From contig CASEOS010000012.1 of the NCBI GenBank assembly GCA_949289635.1, positions 45,660 to 98,966 of the forward strand: a DNA stretch of 53,307 bases, written 5' to 3'. Shown here in pieces: positions 7,710-17,028 of this stretch. The notes under the pieces are model-generated. The model had not been told where the DNA came from. It ran no database searches and worked only from the letters and a program-made list of their open reading frames with translations. The position numbers were made by a program, and so were the translations under genes. Every line of letters starts with the position of its first letter. Within the stretch, counting starts at the first letter, position 1. Source of the stretch: an uncultured Eubacteriales bacterium. GTDB lineage: Bacteria > Bacillota > Clostridia > TANB77 > CAG-508.

Positions 7710-8885
7710 ATGGCTGAAAAAAAATTAAATGGAACTGTAATTGTAACATATAGATGTAATGCGAGATGTACAATGTGTAATAGATATAAGGCTCCATCAA
7801 AACCTGAAGAAGAAATTAATATAGAAACAATCAAAAAATTACCTAAAATGTATTTTACAAATATTACGGGTGGAGAACCATTTATCAGAGAAGATTTACC
7901 TGAAATAGTAAGAGAATTATATAAAAAATCTGATAGAATAGTAATTTCAACAAATGGATTCTTTACAGATAGAATCATAAAACTATGTGAAGAATTTCCA
8001 AATGTAGGAATTCGAATTTCCATAGAAGGGCTAGAAGAAACAAATAATAAAATAAGAGGCTTAGATGATGGATTTAATAAAGGATATTCAACACTTAAAA
8101 AATTAGTAGAAATGAAACATCCTGATGTTGGATTTGGTATGACAGTACAAGATGCAAATGCAAAAGATTTAGTACCTTTATATGATTTATCAAATGAATT
8201 AAATATGGAATTTGCAACAGCATCATTACATAATAGTTTCTACTTTGTTGAAGCAAAAAATATTATTTATGATAGACTAATGGTAGCAAAAGAATTTGAA
8301 AAATTAATTAACAAATTGTTAGAATCAAATTCACCTAAAAAATGGTTTAGAGCATACTTCAATCATGGATTGATAAACTACATATTTGGTCAAAAAAGAC
8401 TTCTTCCATGTGATATGGCATTTGATACCTTCTTTATAGATCCATATGGAGATGTTATGCCATGTAATGGAACAAAAGAAAAAGAAGTAATGGGAAATTT
8501 AAATAATCAAACATGGGATGAACTATGGAACTCTGAACAAGCTGAAAAAGTTAGAAACAAAGTAAGACATTGTGATAGACAATGTTGGATGATTGGTTCA
8601 GTAAGCCCTGCAATGCATAAATATATCTGGAAACCAGCATGGTGGGTAATTAGACATAAGTTCTTAAGATTCTTTAAAAAAGAAAAATATTCAATGTTTG
8701 AAAACAAAATTGTAAAAGATTATAAAGAGGGAAAGGTAAGCAAAGAAGAGTTGGATAAATGCTCAACATGTGATATGAATTGTACAATAAATGATGGATT
8801 ATCAGAAGCTTCAAGAGAACAATTGAAAGACAAAACAGGTGAAGAGATAGTCGAAGAAGATTTGAAAAGGCAGTTAGAGAAATAA
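7710..8885 (+). CDS. Radical SAM/SPASM domain protein
   Basis: 391 residues. C16, C20 and C23 in TYRCNARCTMC form the CX3CX2C site for the radical SAM [4Fe-4S] cluster; TGGEPFIRED (about 53-62) and STNG follow as the SAM-binding elements. A SPASM-type C-terminal region provides further cluster cysteines: LLPCDMAFD (near 234), VMPCNG (near 252), RHCDRQCW (near 288) and a final CSTCDMNC (near 351). It starts 2 bases after a glycosyltransferase and is followed 12 bases on by an acyltransferase, so it belongs to the polysaccharide operon. SPASM enzymes are best known for peptide maturation, but some act on sugars. No precursor peptide gene is visible here, so a sugar or lipid-linked substrate is my inference. 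Confidence 0.9.
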   Translation: MAEKKLNGTVIVTYRCNARCTMCNRYKAPSKPEEEINIETIKKLPKMYFTNITGGEPFIREDLPEIVRELYKKSDRIVISTNGFFTDRIIKLCEEFPNVGIRISIEGLEETNNKIRGLDDGFNKGYSTLKKLVEMKHPDVGFGMTVQDANAKDLVPLYDLSNELNMEFATASLHNSFYFVEAKNIIYDRLMVAKEFEKLINKLLESNSPKKWFRAYFNHGLINYIFGQKRLLPCDMAFDTFFIDPYGDVMPCNGTKEKEVMGNLNNQTWDELWNSEQAEKVRNKVRHCDRQCWMIGSVSPAMHKYIWKPAWWVIRHKFLRFFKKEKYSMFENKIVKDYKEGKVSKEELDKCSTCDMNCTINDGLSEASREQLKDKTGEEIVEEDLKRQLEK

Positions 8886-8897
8886 TGGGGGAATTAA

Positions 8898-9989
8898 ATG
8901 ATTGAAGATACTATAAAACAAAGTACAAATATTTCTGAACAAAACAATTTTCTTGATAAACCAAAAGATAGAAATTTAACTTTAGATATATTAAGAATCA
9001 TAGCTTGCTTTTTAGTTATAGTATGTCATACTTATACATTAGGGTTTAATAAAACAGAATATAATATAACATGGTTTCTATCTGTGGTTATATATTTGAT
9101 TTCTAAGACAGCAGTACCCATTTTTTTTATGATTAGTGGTTTTTTAAATTTAAACAAAGACTATACATATAAAGAAATGATTAAGAAAACAATTATAAGA
9201 TTAGTAATTCCATTATTGTTTTTTTCTGCACTTATATATTTTAAGGATAATACAGAAATATCTATACAGAATTTTTATAATTTTATAATTGCTTTTCTGC
9301 AAGAAGATGTAATGGAACATTATTGGTTTATGTATGCTCTTATAGGGATGTATTTAATTACGCCAATAGCAAGAAAAATGATTAAGAATTTTGAAAAAAA
9401 AGATTATCAATATTTTATATTTTTATGGATATTATCATTATGTATTATACCATTATCAGAAAGACTTTTAGGTATAAACATTACTAATCGATTACCAGTA
9501 ATAACAGGATATTTTGGATATTATATATTAGGATATTATATTTTCAGTAAAAAATTAATAAAGAATAAAAAATATTTATTAGTAAGCATTTTTAGTTTTA
9601 TAATTGTTCTTATAATATCTACAATAATTACATATATAGATTGTAAAAATAATGAAGATTATAAATATATAGTTTTTTTAGACCAATTAAATTATTTGTC
9701 AATCATGATACCTACTTTAAGCATTGTACATATTGTTAGGTACATATTTGATAATAATATCAATAACTCAAAAATAATAAAATTTATAATTGCAGTTAGT
9801 TCAACTACTTTTGGTATATATTTAACGCATGGTATACTATTAGGTAAATTTAAATTGTTATTTAATTTTATGAGTACATATATACCTAATTTTATAGCTA
9901 CAATTTTTATGCAAGTTAGTATATTTATATGCTTAACTATAGTTATATATTGCATAAAAAAGATTCCAATAATTAAAAATTTATTATAA
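8898..9989 (+). CDS. Acyltransferase family 3 membrane protein
   Basis: Integral membrane O-acyltransferase of the OafA/WecH type, which adds acetyl or other acyl groups to extracellular glycans. 363 residues with about ten hydrophobic helices. The family signature is at the N-terminus: LDILRIIACFLVIVCHTY (about 30-47, with the conserved Arg and His), then PIFFMISGFLNL and a MYALIGMYLITPI helix. The start is preceded by GGGGGAATTAA. It is the first of two divergent acyltransferase-3 genes in the locus. A decayed glycosyltransferase start follows it at 10005. Confidence 0.88.
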   Translation: MIEDTIKQSTNISEQNNFLDKPKDRNLTLDILRIIACFLVIVCHTYTLGFNKTEYNITWFLSVVIYLISKTAVPIFFMISGFLNLNKDYTYKEMIKKTIIRLVIPLLFFSALIYFKDNTEISIQNFYNFIIAFLQEDVMEHYWFMYALIGMYLITPIARKMIKNFEKKDYQYFIFLWILSLCIIPLSERLLGINITNRLPVITGYFGYYILGYYIFSKKLIKNKKYLLVSIFSFIIVLIISTIITYIDCKNNEDYKYIVFLDQLNYLSIMIPTLSIVHIVRYIFDNNINNSKIIKFIIAVSSTTFGIYLTHGILLGKFKLLFNFMSTYIPNFIATIFMQVSIFICLTIVIYCIKKIPIIKNLL

Positions 9990-10004
9990 GTGTAGGGGAT
10001 AATT

Positions 10005-10103
10005 ATGGACATAGTAAAGATAGGACATAGAAGAATACCTTCTTGAGAAGGTGGAGTTGAAATTATCGTACAAGAATTATCAACTAGATTAGTAAAAAAA
10101 TGA
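10005..10103 (+). pseudogene. Remnant of a GT4 glycosyltransferase 5' end
   Basis: Reading from ATG 10005 gives MDIVKIGHRRIPS, then a TGA stop (10044), then EGGVEIIVQELSTRLVKK and a second TGA (10101). Aligned without gaps to the first 32 residues of the intact glycosyltransferase at 11185, 22 positions are identical. Homology stops at about 10103. The level of difference says this is the relic of a diverged allele, not a fresh duplication. The intact gene also directly follows an acyltransferase gene, so the acyltransferase-glycosyltransferase pair occurs twice, once decayed. Confidence 0.85.
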
Positions 10104-10181
10104 AAAATTCGTGAGAAATGAGATATTATCAATTAAATATCCATAAATAAAATTAATAGAAGTTACTAGGAGAAAATATTA

Positions 10182-11210
10182 ATGGAAGATAAAAAAATAA
10201 TAGGATATCAAAAAAAAAGAATAGTATGGATAGATTTTGCTAGAGGAATATGTATGTTATGTGTCATGCTAACTCATATAGAGTTTTGCCCAGCTATATA
10301 TAGAACTTTTTTTGCTCCATTTTTCTTATCAATGTTCTTCATTATATCTGGATATTTATTCAATAAAAGAAGAAATTTTAAAGAAAACTTTATACATAAA
10401 ACGAAAACTTTATTAGTGCCATTCCTTATTTTTGGACTAATTAATATCGTGACAAGGCAAATAATTACATTTAATGAACAAGCAAATATTTTTACAGAAT
10501 TCAAAAAATTTTTCTTACAAATTGGAACTGATTCAGGTTTATGGTTTATAGCATGCTTATATATTGCAAGTCTTATATTCCAACCAATCAATAAGATATA
10601 TAATAAAAGTAGTAAAGTTTATATGATATTGATATTATGTTTAGAACTTGTATCAATTTTATATTCAAGAATTATTGGGATACAGTTACCATGGCACATT
10701 GATAAAATAGGAATGGCAATATTTTTTATGGGATTAGGTAGTTTATATAAAGATACTTATGAGCAGAAAATATTAAAATACGAAAATAAGAAAACATTAT
10801 TATTTATAATTACAATTTATTTAATATTGTTAGCTATCAATTACACCTTATTTAAAAATAATTATGTTTCATTTGACTCATCTAAAAATAGTATTTTACT
10901 TAATCTATTGTTATGTGTTATTTCCTTATGGAGTGTAATAATTTTTAGTAAAATAGTACCAAAAGTAAGGTTTATAACCTTTATTGGGGAAAATACACTA
11001 ATCTATTTTGCATTTCATGGAAAAGTTCAAAGTTTTTTAACAAAAATAATTAATAATATTATAATTTTAAATAATTGGAATGTATTTATTTACAGTATTA
11101 TGTATGTATTACTTGAGGCAATAATTTTAATTATACCTTCAATAATAATTAATAAATATTTTCCTTGGATGTTAGGGAGAAAATATGAAAATAGCAATGA
11201 TAGGACATAA
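10182..11210 (+). CDS. Acyltransferase family 3 membrane protein
   Basis: Second membrane O-acyltransferase of the locus, 342 residues with about ten hydrophobic helices. The signature region IDFARGICMLCVMLTHIEF (about 14-32) carries the conserved Arg and His, and FFIISGYLFNKRR follows. Its C-terminal end overlaps the start of the next glycosyltransferase by 26 bases, so the two are tightly coupled. It is only distantly similar to the acyltransferase at 8898, so the two probably decorate different positions or use different acyl groups. The start is preceded by TAGGAGAAAATATTA. Confidence 0.87.
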   Translation: MEDKKIIGYQKKRIVWIDFARGICMLCVMLTHIEFCPAIYRTFFAPFFLSMFFIISGYLFNKRRNFKENFIHKTKTLLVPFLIFGLINIVTRQIITFNEQANIFTEFKKFFLQIGTDSGLWFIACLYIASLIFQPINKIYNKSSKVYMILILCLELVSILYSRIIGIQLPWHIDKIGMAIFFMGLGSLYKDTYEQKILKYENKKTLLFIITIYLILLAINYTLFKNNYVSFDSSKNSILLNLLLCVISLWSVIIFSKIVPKVRFITFIGENTLIYFAFHGKVQSFLTKIINNIIILNNWNVFIYSIMYVLLEAIILIIPSIIINKYFPWMLGRKYENSNDRT

Positions 11211-12291
11211 AAGAGTACCTTCACGTGAAGGTGGAGTGGAAGTAGTAGTAGAAGAGTTAGCAACAAGACTAGTAAAAAAAGAACATCAAGTAGATGTATA
11301 TAATAGAAGAGGAAAAAATATCCAAGATAAAAATGCAGATAAAGATAAGAAAAAAATGAAAGAATATAAAGGAGTAAAAATTATAACTATTCCTACAATA
11401 AACAAAAAAGGAATAGATGCTCTTTTATACTCTTTCTTTGCCAGTATAAGAGCATTGTTTGGAAAATATGATATTTTACATTATCATGCAGAAGGCTCTT
11501 GTGCAATGTTATGGATTCCACATTTATTCAAAAAGAAAATAGTAGTTACAATTCATGGACTAGATTGGCAACGCTCTAAATGGGGAGGATTTGCTACAAA
11601 ATATATTAAATTTGGAGAAAAATTAGCCGTAAAATATGCAGATGAAATAATAGTACTTTCAAAAGGATTACAAAAATATTTCAAAGATACATATAGCAGA
11701 GATACTGTATTTATTCCAAATGGAGTAAATAAACCAACTATTAAAGAAGTAGACATAATAAAAAAATATGGACTAGAAAAAGATAATTATATTTTATTTT
11801 TGGCAAGAATAGTACCAGAAAAAGGTTTACACTATTTAATTGAAGCATTTAAACAAATTGATACAGATAAAAAATTGGTAATTGCAGGTGGAGCAAGTCA
11901 TACAAATGATTATCTAGAAAAAATAAAAAAAATGGCAAGCGAAGATAATAGAATCATCATGACAGGTTTTGTTCAAGGACAAGAATTAGAAGAATTATTT
12001 AGTAATTGTTATTTATATTGCCTGCCAAGTGATGTGGAAGGTATGCCACTTTCTTTACTTGAAGCAATGAGTTATGGATGTACATGTTTAGTAAGCAATA
12101 TAGAAGAAAATGTACAAGTAATAGGAGAATATGCAAAAACTTTTAAGAAAAGTAGCATTAAAGATTTAAAAAAAATTTTATTCAATATGTTAAATACCGA
12201 AAGAAGGAAAAAAGAAGAAATTAGTAATTATGTGTTAAAAAAATATAATTGGGATTTAATAATAGAAGAGACAGAAAAATTATATAATTAG
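11185..12291 (+). CDS. Glycosyltransferase family 4
   Basis: 368-residue GT-B enzyme. The N-terminus KIAMIGHKRVPSREGGVE is of the kind found in polysaccharide glycosyltransferases of the DUF1972/rhamnosyltransferase-like group. HYHAEGSCAMLWIPHLF and TIHGLDWQRSKWG follow in the acceptor domain. The donor domain has FLARIVPEKGLHYLIEAF and the E-x7-E element in DVEGMPLSLLEAMSYG (about 278-293). It begins inside the preceding acyltransferase gene with GGGAGAAAAT as the ribosome site. The donor sugar cannot be assigned. A broken relative of its 5' end lies at 10005. Confidence 0.9.
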   Translation: MKIAMIGHKRVPSREGGVEVVVEELATRLVKKEHQVDVYNRRGKNIQDKNADKDKKKMKEYKGVKIITIPTINKKGIDALLYSFFASIRALFGKYDILHYHAEGSCAMLWIPHLFKKKIVVTIHGLDWQRSKWGGFATKYIKFGEKLAVKYADEIIVLSKGLQKYFKDTYSRDTVFIPNGVNKPTIKEVDIIKKYGLEKDNYILFLARIVPEKGLHYLIEAFKQIDTDKKLVIAGGASHTNDYLEKIKKMASEDNRIIMTGFVQGQELEELFSNCYLYCLPSDVEGMPLSLLEAMSYGCTCLVSNIEENVQVIGEYAKTFKKSSIKDLKKILFNMLNTERRKKEEISNYVLKKYNWDLIIEETEKLYN

Positions 12292-12313
12292 AAATAAGTA
12301 ATTGGAGGAGAAA

Positions 12314-13426
12314 ATGAAAATAGGTGTAATTACAAGACATGCAGTTCCTAATTATGGTTCTTTATTACAATCTTATGCAACTCAAATTACTCTAGAGAAA
12401 ATGGGGTATGATGTAGAAATAATAGATTATATAAGAAATGATGAAAGAGCTGAAAATTTATCAAAAACTTTAGTAAAAGGAAAGAAATGGGACAAAAATC
12501 CTATAACTAGAATAATATACAATGCTATACAGATGCCTAATTATTCAAGAATGTATAAAAAGTTTGAATTATACAGAAAAGATTTTTTAAAGGTAACTAA
12601 TAAATCATATGGAAATATTGAAGAATTAAAACAAAATCCTCCTGATGAAGATGTTTTTTGTTCTGGAAGTGATCAAATATGGAGAAGAATAGGAAAAGAT
12701 GAATATGATGAAGCATATTTTTTAGAGTTTGTGAAAAATAAAAAATGCATAGCATATTCATCAAGTTTTGGAAAAACTAAATTAAATGAAAATTTGGATA
12801 AAAATTTAAATAATTTGTTGAAAAAATATAGTAAAATATTGGTAAGAGAAAAATCAGCTAAACAAATTTTAGAAAAACATAACATAAAAAATGTCGAACA
12901 AGTTTTAGATCCAACCTTATTATTATCACAAAACGAATGGGAAGAACTTGCCAACAAAACAGATTTAAAGAAAAAAGAAAAATACATTGTAATATACCAA
13001 TTACATGCTAACAAAGAATTTAATAATTATGCTAAAAGATTTGCTAAAAGTAAAAATATGAAGTTATTAAGACTTAGTCCTTCTTTTTATCATATTACGA
13101 GAAGTGGAAAATTAATATACTTACCAACACAGTATGAACTTTTATGGTATTTTAAAAACGCAGATTATATATTAACAGATTCTTTTCATGCAACTGTATT
13201 TTCTATAATTTTTAATAAAAAATTTATAGATGTATTACCATTAAATAAAACGGGAACAAGAATAGAAAGTATATTAGATTTATTTGAAATAAAAAATAGA
13301 ATATTAAAGGATTATAATGATTTTAATTCTATTGATGAAAATATAAATTATAATATAGTAAATATAAAATTAGAAAATGAAAAACAAAAATCTTTGAATC
13401 TGTTAAAAGATGCAATAGAAAATTAA
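12314..13426 (+). CDS. Polysaccharide pyruvyl transferase family protein
   Basis: PF04230-type enzyme, about 370 residues, expected to transfer pyruvate from phosphoenolpyruvate as a ketal, or in some members phosphate-type groups, onto a glycan sugar. Features seen: KIGVITRHAVPNYGSLLQSYAT at the start, FCSGSDQIWRR, AYSSSFGKTKL, VREKSAKQIL, VLDPTLLLSQNEWEEL and the late DYILTDSFHATVFSIIF block with the conserved Asp-Ser-His. I chose ATG 12314, directly behind GGAGGAGAA; an in-frame TTG at 12302 would put the ribosome site inside the gene. The next gene encodes an Fe-S protein of a type often paired with these transferases. Confidence 0.88.
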   Translation: MKIGVITRHAVPNYGSLLQSYATQITLEKMGYDVEIIDYIRNDERAENLSKTLVKGKKWDKNPITRIIYNAIQMPNYSRMYKKFELYRKDFLKVTNKSYGNIEELKQNPPDEDVFCSGSDQIWRRIGKDEYDEAYFLEFVKNKKCIAYSSSFGKTKLNENLDKNLNNLLKKYSKILVREKSAKQILEKHNIKNVEQVLDPTLLLSQNEWEELANKTDLKKKEKYIVIYQLHANKEFNNYAKRFAKSKNMKLLRLSPSFYHITRSGKLIYLPTQYELLWYFKNADYILTDSFHATVFSIIFNKKFIDVLPLNKTGTRIESILDLFEIKNRILKDYNDFNSIDENINYNIVNIKLENEKQKSLNLLKDAIEN

Positions 13427-13456
13427 AATAGTATAGTAAAGAAAAGAGAATTTTAT

Positions 13457-14635
13457 ATGAAAAATATAGGTGAATTAGCTAAGAATAATTGCACAGGATG
13501 TAGAATGTGTGAACAATTATGTCCTGTAAAAGCAATTAATATGATAGAGAATGAAGAGGGATTTATAGAGCCTCAAGTAGATAAAGAAAAATGTATTGAC
13601 TGTGGACTTTGTTTTAAAAGATGTCCACAATTAAATAATGTAAAGAACAATAAACTAGATAATGTTAAAGTTTATGCCGCTAAGAATAGAAATGTAGAAG
13701 AACAAAAAAAGAGTTCTTCAGGTGGGATTTTTTCTGCATTAGCTAATTATGTTCTAGAAAATAAGGGAAAAGTTTACGGTTGTGCTTTTAATTCTAGATT
13801 AGTAGCAGAACATATAGCTATAAAAACAAAGGAAGAATTATATAAATTAAGAGGTTCAAAATATGTACAAAGCAATACAAAAAATACTTTTACAGAAGTA
13901 AAAAGAGATTTAGACATTGATAAATTAGTATTATATTCAGGAACTTCATGCCAAATAGCAGGATTAAAAGCATTTTTAAATAAGGATTATAATAATTTAA
14001 TAACAGTAGACTTAGTATGTCACGGTGTACCAAGTCCTAAATTATTTAAAAAATATATAGAATATCTAGAAGAAAAATATAATTCTAAAATATTAAATTA
14101 TGAATTTAGAAGTAAAGAAAAAAATGGTTGGGGATTAACTTCTAAAGTTCTATTAGAAAATGGAAAAATTAAATATATAAATGCAAATTTAGATCCATAT
14201 TATAAAACATTTCTTAACTCTTGTGCATATAGAGAAGTGTGTTATAATTGTAAATATGCAAACTGTAATCGAATATCAGATATAACGCTTGCTGATTATT
14301 GGGGAATACAGAAACAAATACCAGAGTTTTATGATGAACAGGGGATATCTGCAATAATTCTAAATACAAAAAAAGGATATGACTTTTTTAAATTATTAAA
14401 TAAAAATGTAATAATAAAAGAGAGCAATCTAAATAGTGTAAAAAAAGAAAATCATAATTTGGAGAGTCCTTCAAAAAGATTAGAAATAAGAGAAAAAGCA
14501 TATGCAAATATTGATAATAAAAATTTTTTAAGATATGCAAAACAGAATTTAAACTACAGAAAAGAAATAAAAGATCAAATAAAAAATTTAATACCAAGCG
14601 ATATAAAAAAATTCATTAAAAACAAATTAAAATAA
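13457..14635 (+). CDS. Coenzyme F420 hydrogenase/dehydrogenase beta-subunit-like Fe-S protein
   Basis: 392 residues. The N-terminus is a double [4Fe-4S] ferredoxin domain: C12, C15, C18, C22 in NNCTGCRMCEQLCP and C46, C49, C52, C56 in KCIDCGLCFKRCP. Next come KSSSGGIFSALANYVL, YSGTSCQIAGLKAFL, VCHGVPSPKLF and a cysteine-rich CAYREVCYNCKYANCNRISDI-like stretch followed by ADYWG, as in the FrhB N- and C-terminal domains. F420 itself is unlikely here. Such proteins recur in polysaccharide loci beside pyruvyl transferases, where they may reduce a sugar or flavin substrate; the reaction is unknown to me. The neighbouring gene fits that pairing. Confidence 0.87.
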   Translation: MKNIGELAKNNCTGCRMCEQLCPVKAINMIENEEGFIEPQVDKEKCIDCGLCFKRCPQLNNVKNNKLDNVKVYAAKNRNVEEQKKSSSGGIFSALANYVLENKGKVYGCAFNSRLVAEHIAIKTKEELYKLRGSKYVQSNTKNTFTEVKRDLDIDKLVLYSGTSCQIAGLKAFLNKDYNNLITVDLVCHGVPSPKLFKKYIEYLEEKYNSKILNYEFRSKEKNGWGLTSKVLLENGKIKYINANLDPYYKTFLNSCAYREVCYNCKYANCNRISDITLADYWGIQKQIPEFYDEQGISAIILNTKKGYDFFKLLNKNVIIKESNLNSVKKENHNLESPSKRLEIREKAYANIDNKNFLRYAKQNLNYRKEIKDQIKNLIPSDIKKFIKNKLK

Positions 14636-14664
14636 AGATATTTGATTGAGAAAGGAATTTAAAG

Positions 14665-15885
14665 ATGGACAAATTTATTGGAAAAATAAAAGATGCACAT
14701 AGCAAAAGAATTTTATACAATTTATATGCGATTTTTATGTTATTTATTCCGATATTAATAACATTAGACAAATTTATAGGAATAGTTGGAACAATTTTAA
14801 CAGGAATTCCAAGTATTTTAGGAATATTAAATATATTTTTATATCAAAGGAAGAAAATATTTAAATATATAATTATATTAGTATTATTTTTTATAAATAC
14901 TTTTTTTACAACTGATTTAGATATGCAACTAGAATTTGTAAAACCATTAATAATTTTTTTAACTTGTTTTGATATGGTTCAAAATGAAGAATTTTTACAA
15001 ATAGTAAAAAACCATTTTGAAAAATATTATAAATTTATCATTATATCAATCTCTATAATACTTTTGCTGAATATGGGGATTTTTGCTATACAACATATAA
15101 CTTCGGCAGATAATTATTCTGACAAATGGAATATAGAGATATTTGAAGGATTATACCCAGACCCACATCAAGCAGCCTATAGGTTTTGTTCTATAATTAT
15201 ATACATACTTTTTCTAATGAAAGCGAGAAAAGGAAATAAAATATGTAATATTGTAATGTTAGTAATAGCAGAAGTATTATTATTAATGACTGGAGCAAGA
15301 ACGCCAACAGCATTAGGTATGTTTTTAGGATTAATGGGAATTTTAACTTTTAGAAAAGAGATAAAGGGATTTGTAGTTAAATATAGAAAAATATCTATAA
15401 CTTTATTAACAATTGGAATTGTTATTATAGCAGTAATTTTACCCCAAACAGCTTTTATACAAAAAAGCTTAAATACAAAGGAAGGAAACTTTGATAATGG
15501 TAGATCTAAACTAAGATCGTTAGAATGGGAATACTTTATAGAAGGAACATTCGAAAATAAAGTATTTGGAAATGATATTACAGAAATTTATAAAATCAAT
15601 TATGTTAATATTTGGTGTCATAATGACATAATGCAAATATTATTACAATTTGGAATAATTATGCTATTTATATATTTTGAAACTGTAATACAGGCAATGC
15701 TCAACTTATTAAAAAATCAAAGTAAATTTAATAAGACTGTAATAATTTTATTAAATTTAGTATTCCTATTTGTAGCATTCTATAATGGGCTATTTTATTT
15801 TCCAAGATTTGTAATTACTATACCAATTATTTTCTTGGTATACAAATTATATGATGATGAACAAAAGAAAGAAATAAAAAAATAA
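14665..15885 (+). CDS. O-antigen/capsule polymerase-like membrane protein (Wzy type)
   Basis: 406 residues, almost entirely hydrophobic, with about ten to eleven predicted membrane helices and one larger polar loop (about 255-310). This is the topology of Wzy/WaaL polymerases. The stretch TGARTPTALGMFLGLMG near residue 215 and HNDIMQILLQFGI in the second half resemble conserved polymerase/ligase elements. It is expected to polymerise undecaprenyl-linked repeat units on the outer face of the membrane. The start follows GAGAAAGGAATTTAAAG. The flippase partner lies at 19087. Sequence conservation in this family is low, so the call rests on topology and context. Confidence 0.8.
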   Translation: MDKFIGKIKDAHSKRILYNLYAIFMLFIPILITLDKFIGIVGTILTGIPSILGILNIFLYQRKKIFKYIIILVLFFINTFFTTDLDMQLEFVKPLIIFLTCFDMVQNEEFLQIVKNHFEKYYKFIIISISIILLLNMGIFAIQHITSADNYSDKWNIEIFEGLYPDPHQAAYRFCSIIIYILFLMKARKGNKICNIVMLVIAEVLLLMTGARTPTALGMFLGLMGILTFRKEIKGFVVKYRKISITLLTIGIVIIAVILPQTAFIQKSLNTKEGNFDNGRSKLRSLEWEYFIEGTFENKVFGNDITEIYKINYVNIWCHNDIMQILLQFGIIMLFIYFETVIQAMLNLLKNQSKFNKTVIILLNLVFLFVAFYNGLFYFPRFVITIPIIFLVYKLYDDEQKKEIKK

Positions 15886-15897
15886 GGGGAGAAAAAA

Positions 15898-17010
15898 ATG
15901 AAAGTACTACATATATTAGCTGCTGGGGATGTTGGAGGAATAGAAGTATTATGCAAAAATATAATAAAAAATGCAAATTGGGATAACAGGATTTGTGTGC
16001 TTTTTAAAGAAGGAAGCATATATGAAGAGTTAAAAGTAGATGGATATAATATCTTTTCATTAAAAGATTGTAACAATAAAGTATTTAAAATAGCAAAAAG
16101 ATTATCAAATTATTGTGTAAAAGAAAAGATAGATATAGTAACAGTACATCATGGTGGATTAACTATAAATATTATATATATTCTTATACATAGATTACTA
16201 AAATCAAAAAAAGAAAATATAAAATTTGTTAGATATTTACATGGTAGTTTTGATAAATATTCTTTTGGAAATAGTAAAAATAAATTTAAAAATTATCTTA
16301 TAAAATATTTTATGCAAAAAGCTTTTGATATATCAGATATGCTGATTTTTATATCGCAAGCAGTAAAAATTAGTTTTGAAAAAAAATTCAAATTGGGAAA
16401 TAATGAAATTGTATATAATGGGATTGATAGTAAATTTTTTTGTGATATAAAACACAAGAATAAAACTGAATCATTAAGACTTATATATGTGGGAAGATTG
16501 TACAAAACAAAAGGAATTTCAATATTAATTTCTGCATGTAAAATTTTAAAAGATCAAAAAGTTGATTTTAAATTAATCATTGTTGGAGAGGGCGAAGAAA
16601 AAGAAAATTTGGAGAAACAAGTAATTCAATATGAACTAGAAGAGATTGTTAGTTTTGTTGGTAAACAAAATAATGTAATTGATTGGTTAGATAATGCTGA
16701 TATATTTATATATCCATCAATATGGGAAGAGGGGTTTGGAATATCTGTTGTAGAAGCAATGTCAAGAGGATGTATACCAATAACATTTAAAAGGGGAGGT
16801 TTACCTGAAATTATAGATAGTGGAAAAAATGGATTTCTTGTAGATAAAATTGATGAGAAAGAATTAGCACAAAAAATAAAAGAAGTAGATCAACTTAATA
16901 ATGAGAAGCAAAATGAAGTAAGAGAAAAAGCAGTAGAAAAAGCAAGAAAATATACTATACAAAAAACCATAAATTCTTTAGAAAGTATATATAAATTAGT
17001 ATTAAAATAA
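15898..17010 (+). CDS. Glycosyltransferase family 4
   Basis: 370-residue GT-B enzyme. GDVGGIEVLCKNIIKN opens the acceptor domain. VTVHHGGLT and FVRYLHGSFDKYSFG follow. The donor domain has YVGRLYKTKGISILISAC, IVGEGEEKENLEK and the E-x7-E element in WEEGFGISVVEAMSRG (about 280-295). The start follows AGGGGAGAAAAAA, 12 bases after the polymerase gene. Its role is transfer of one repeat-unit sugar at the cytoplasmic membrane face; donor and linkage are not predictable. Confidence 0.9.
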   Translation: MKVLHILAAGDVGGIEVLCKNIIKNANWDNRICVLFKEGSIYEELKVDGYNIFSLKDCNNKVFKIAKRLSNYCVKEKIDIVTVHHGGLTINIIYILIHRLLKSKKENIKFVRYLHGSFDKYSFGNSKNKFKNYLIKYFMQKAFDISDMLIFISQAVKISFEKKFKLGNNEIVYNGIDSKFFCDIKHKNKTESLRLIYVGRLYKTKGISILISACKILKDQKVDFKLIIVGEGEEKENLEKQVIQYELEEIVSFVGKQNNVIDWLDNADIFIYPSIWEEGFGISVVEAMSRGCIPITFKRGGLPEIIDSGKNGFLVDKIDEKELAQKIKEVDQLNNEKQNEVREKAVEKARKYTIQKTINSLESIYKLVLK

Positions 17011-17028
17011 ATAAAAGGGATAAGAAAA

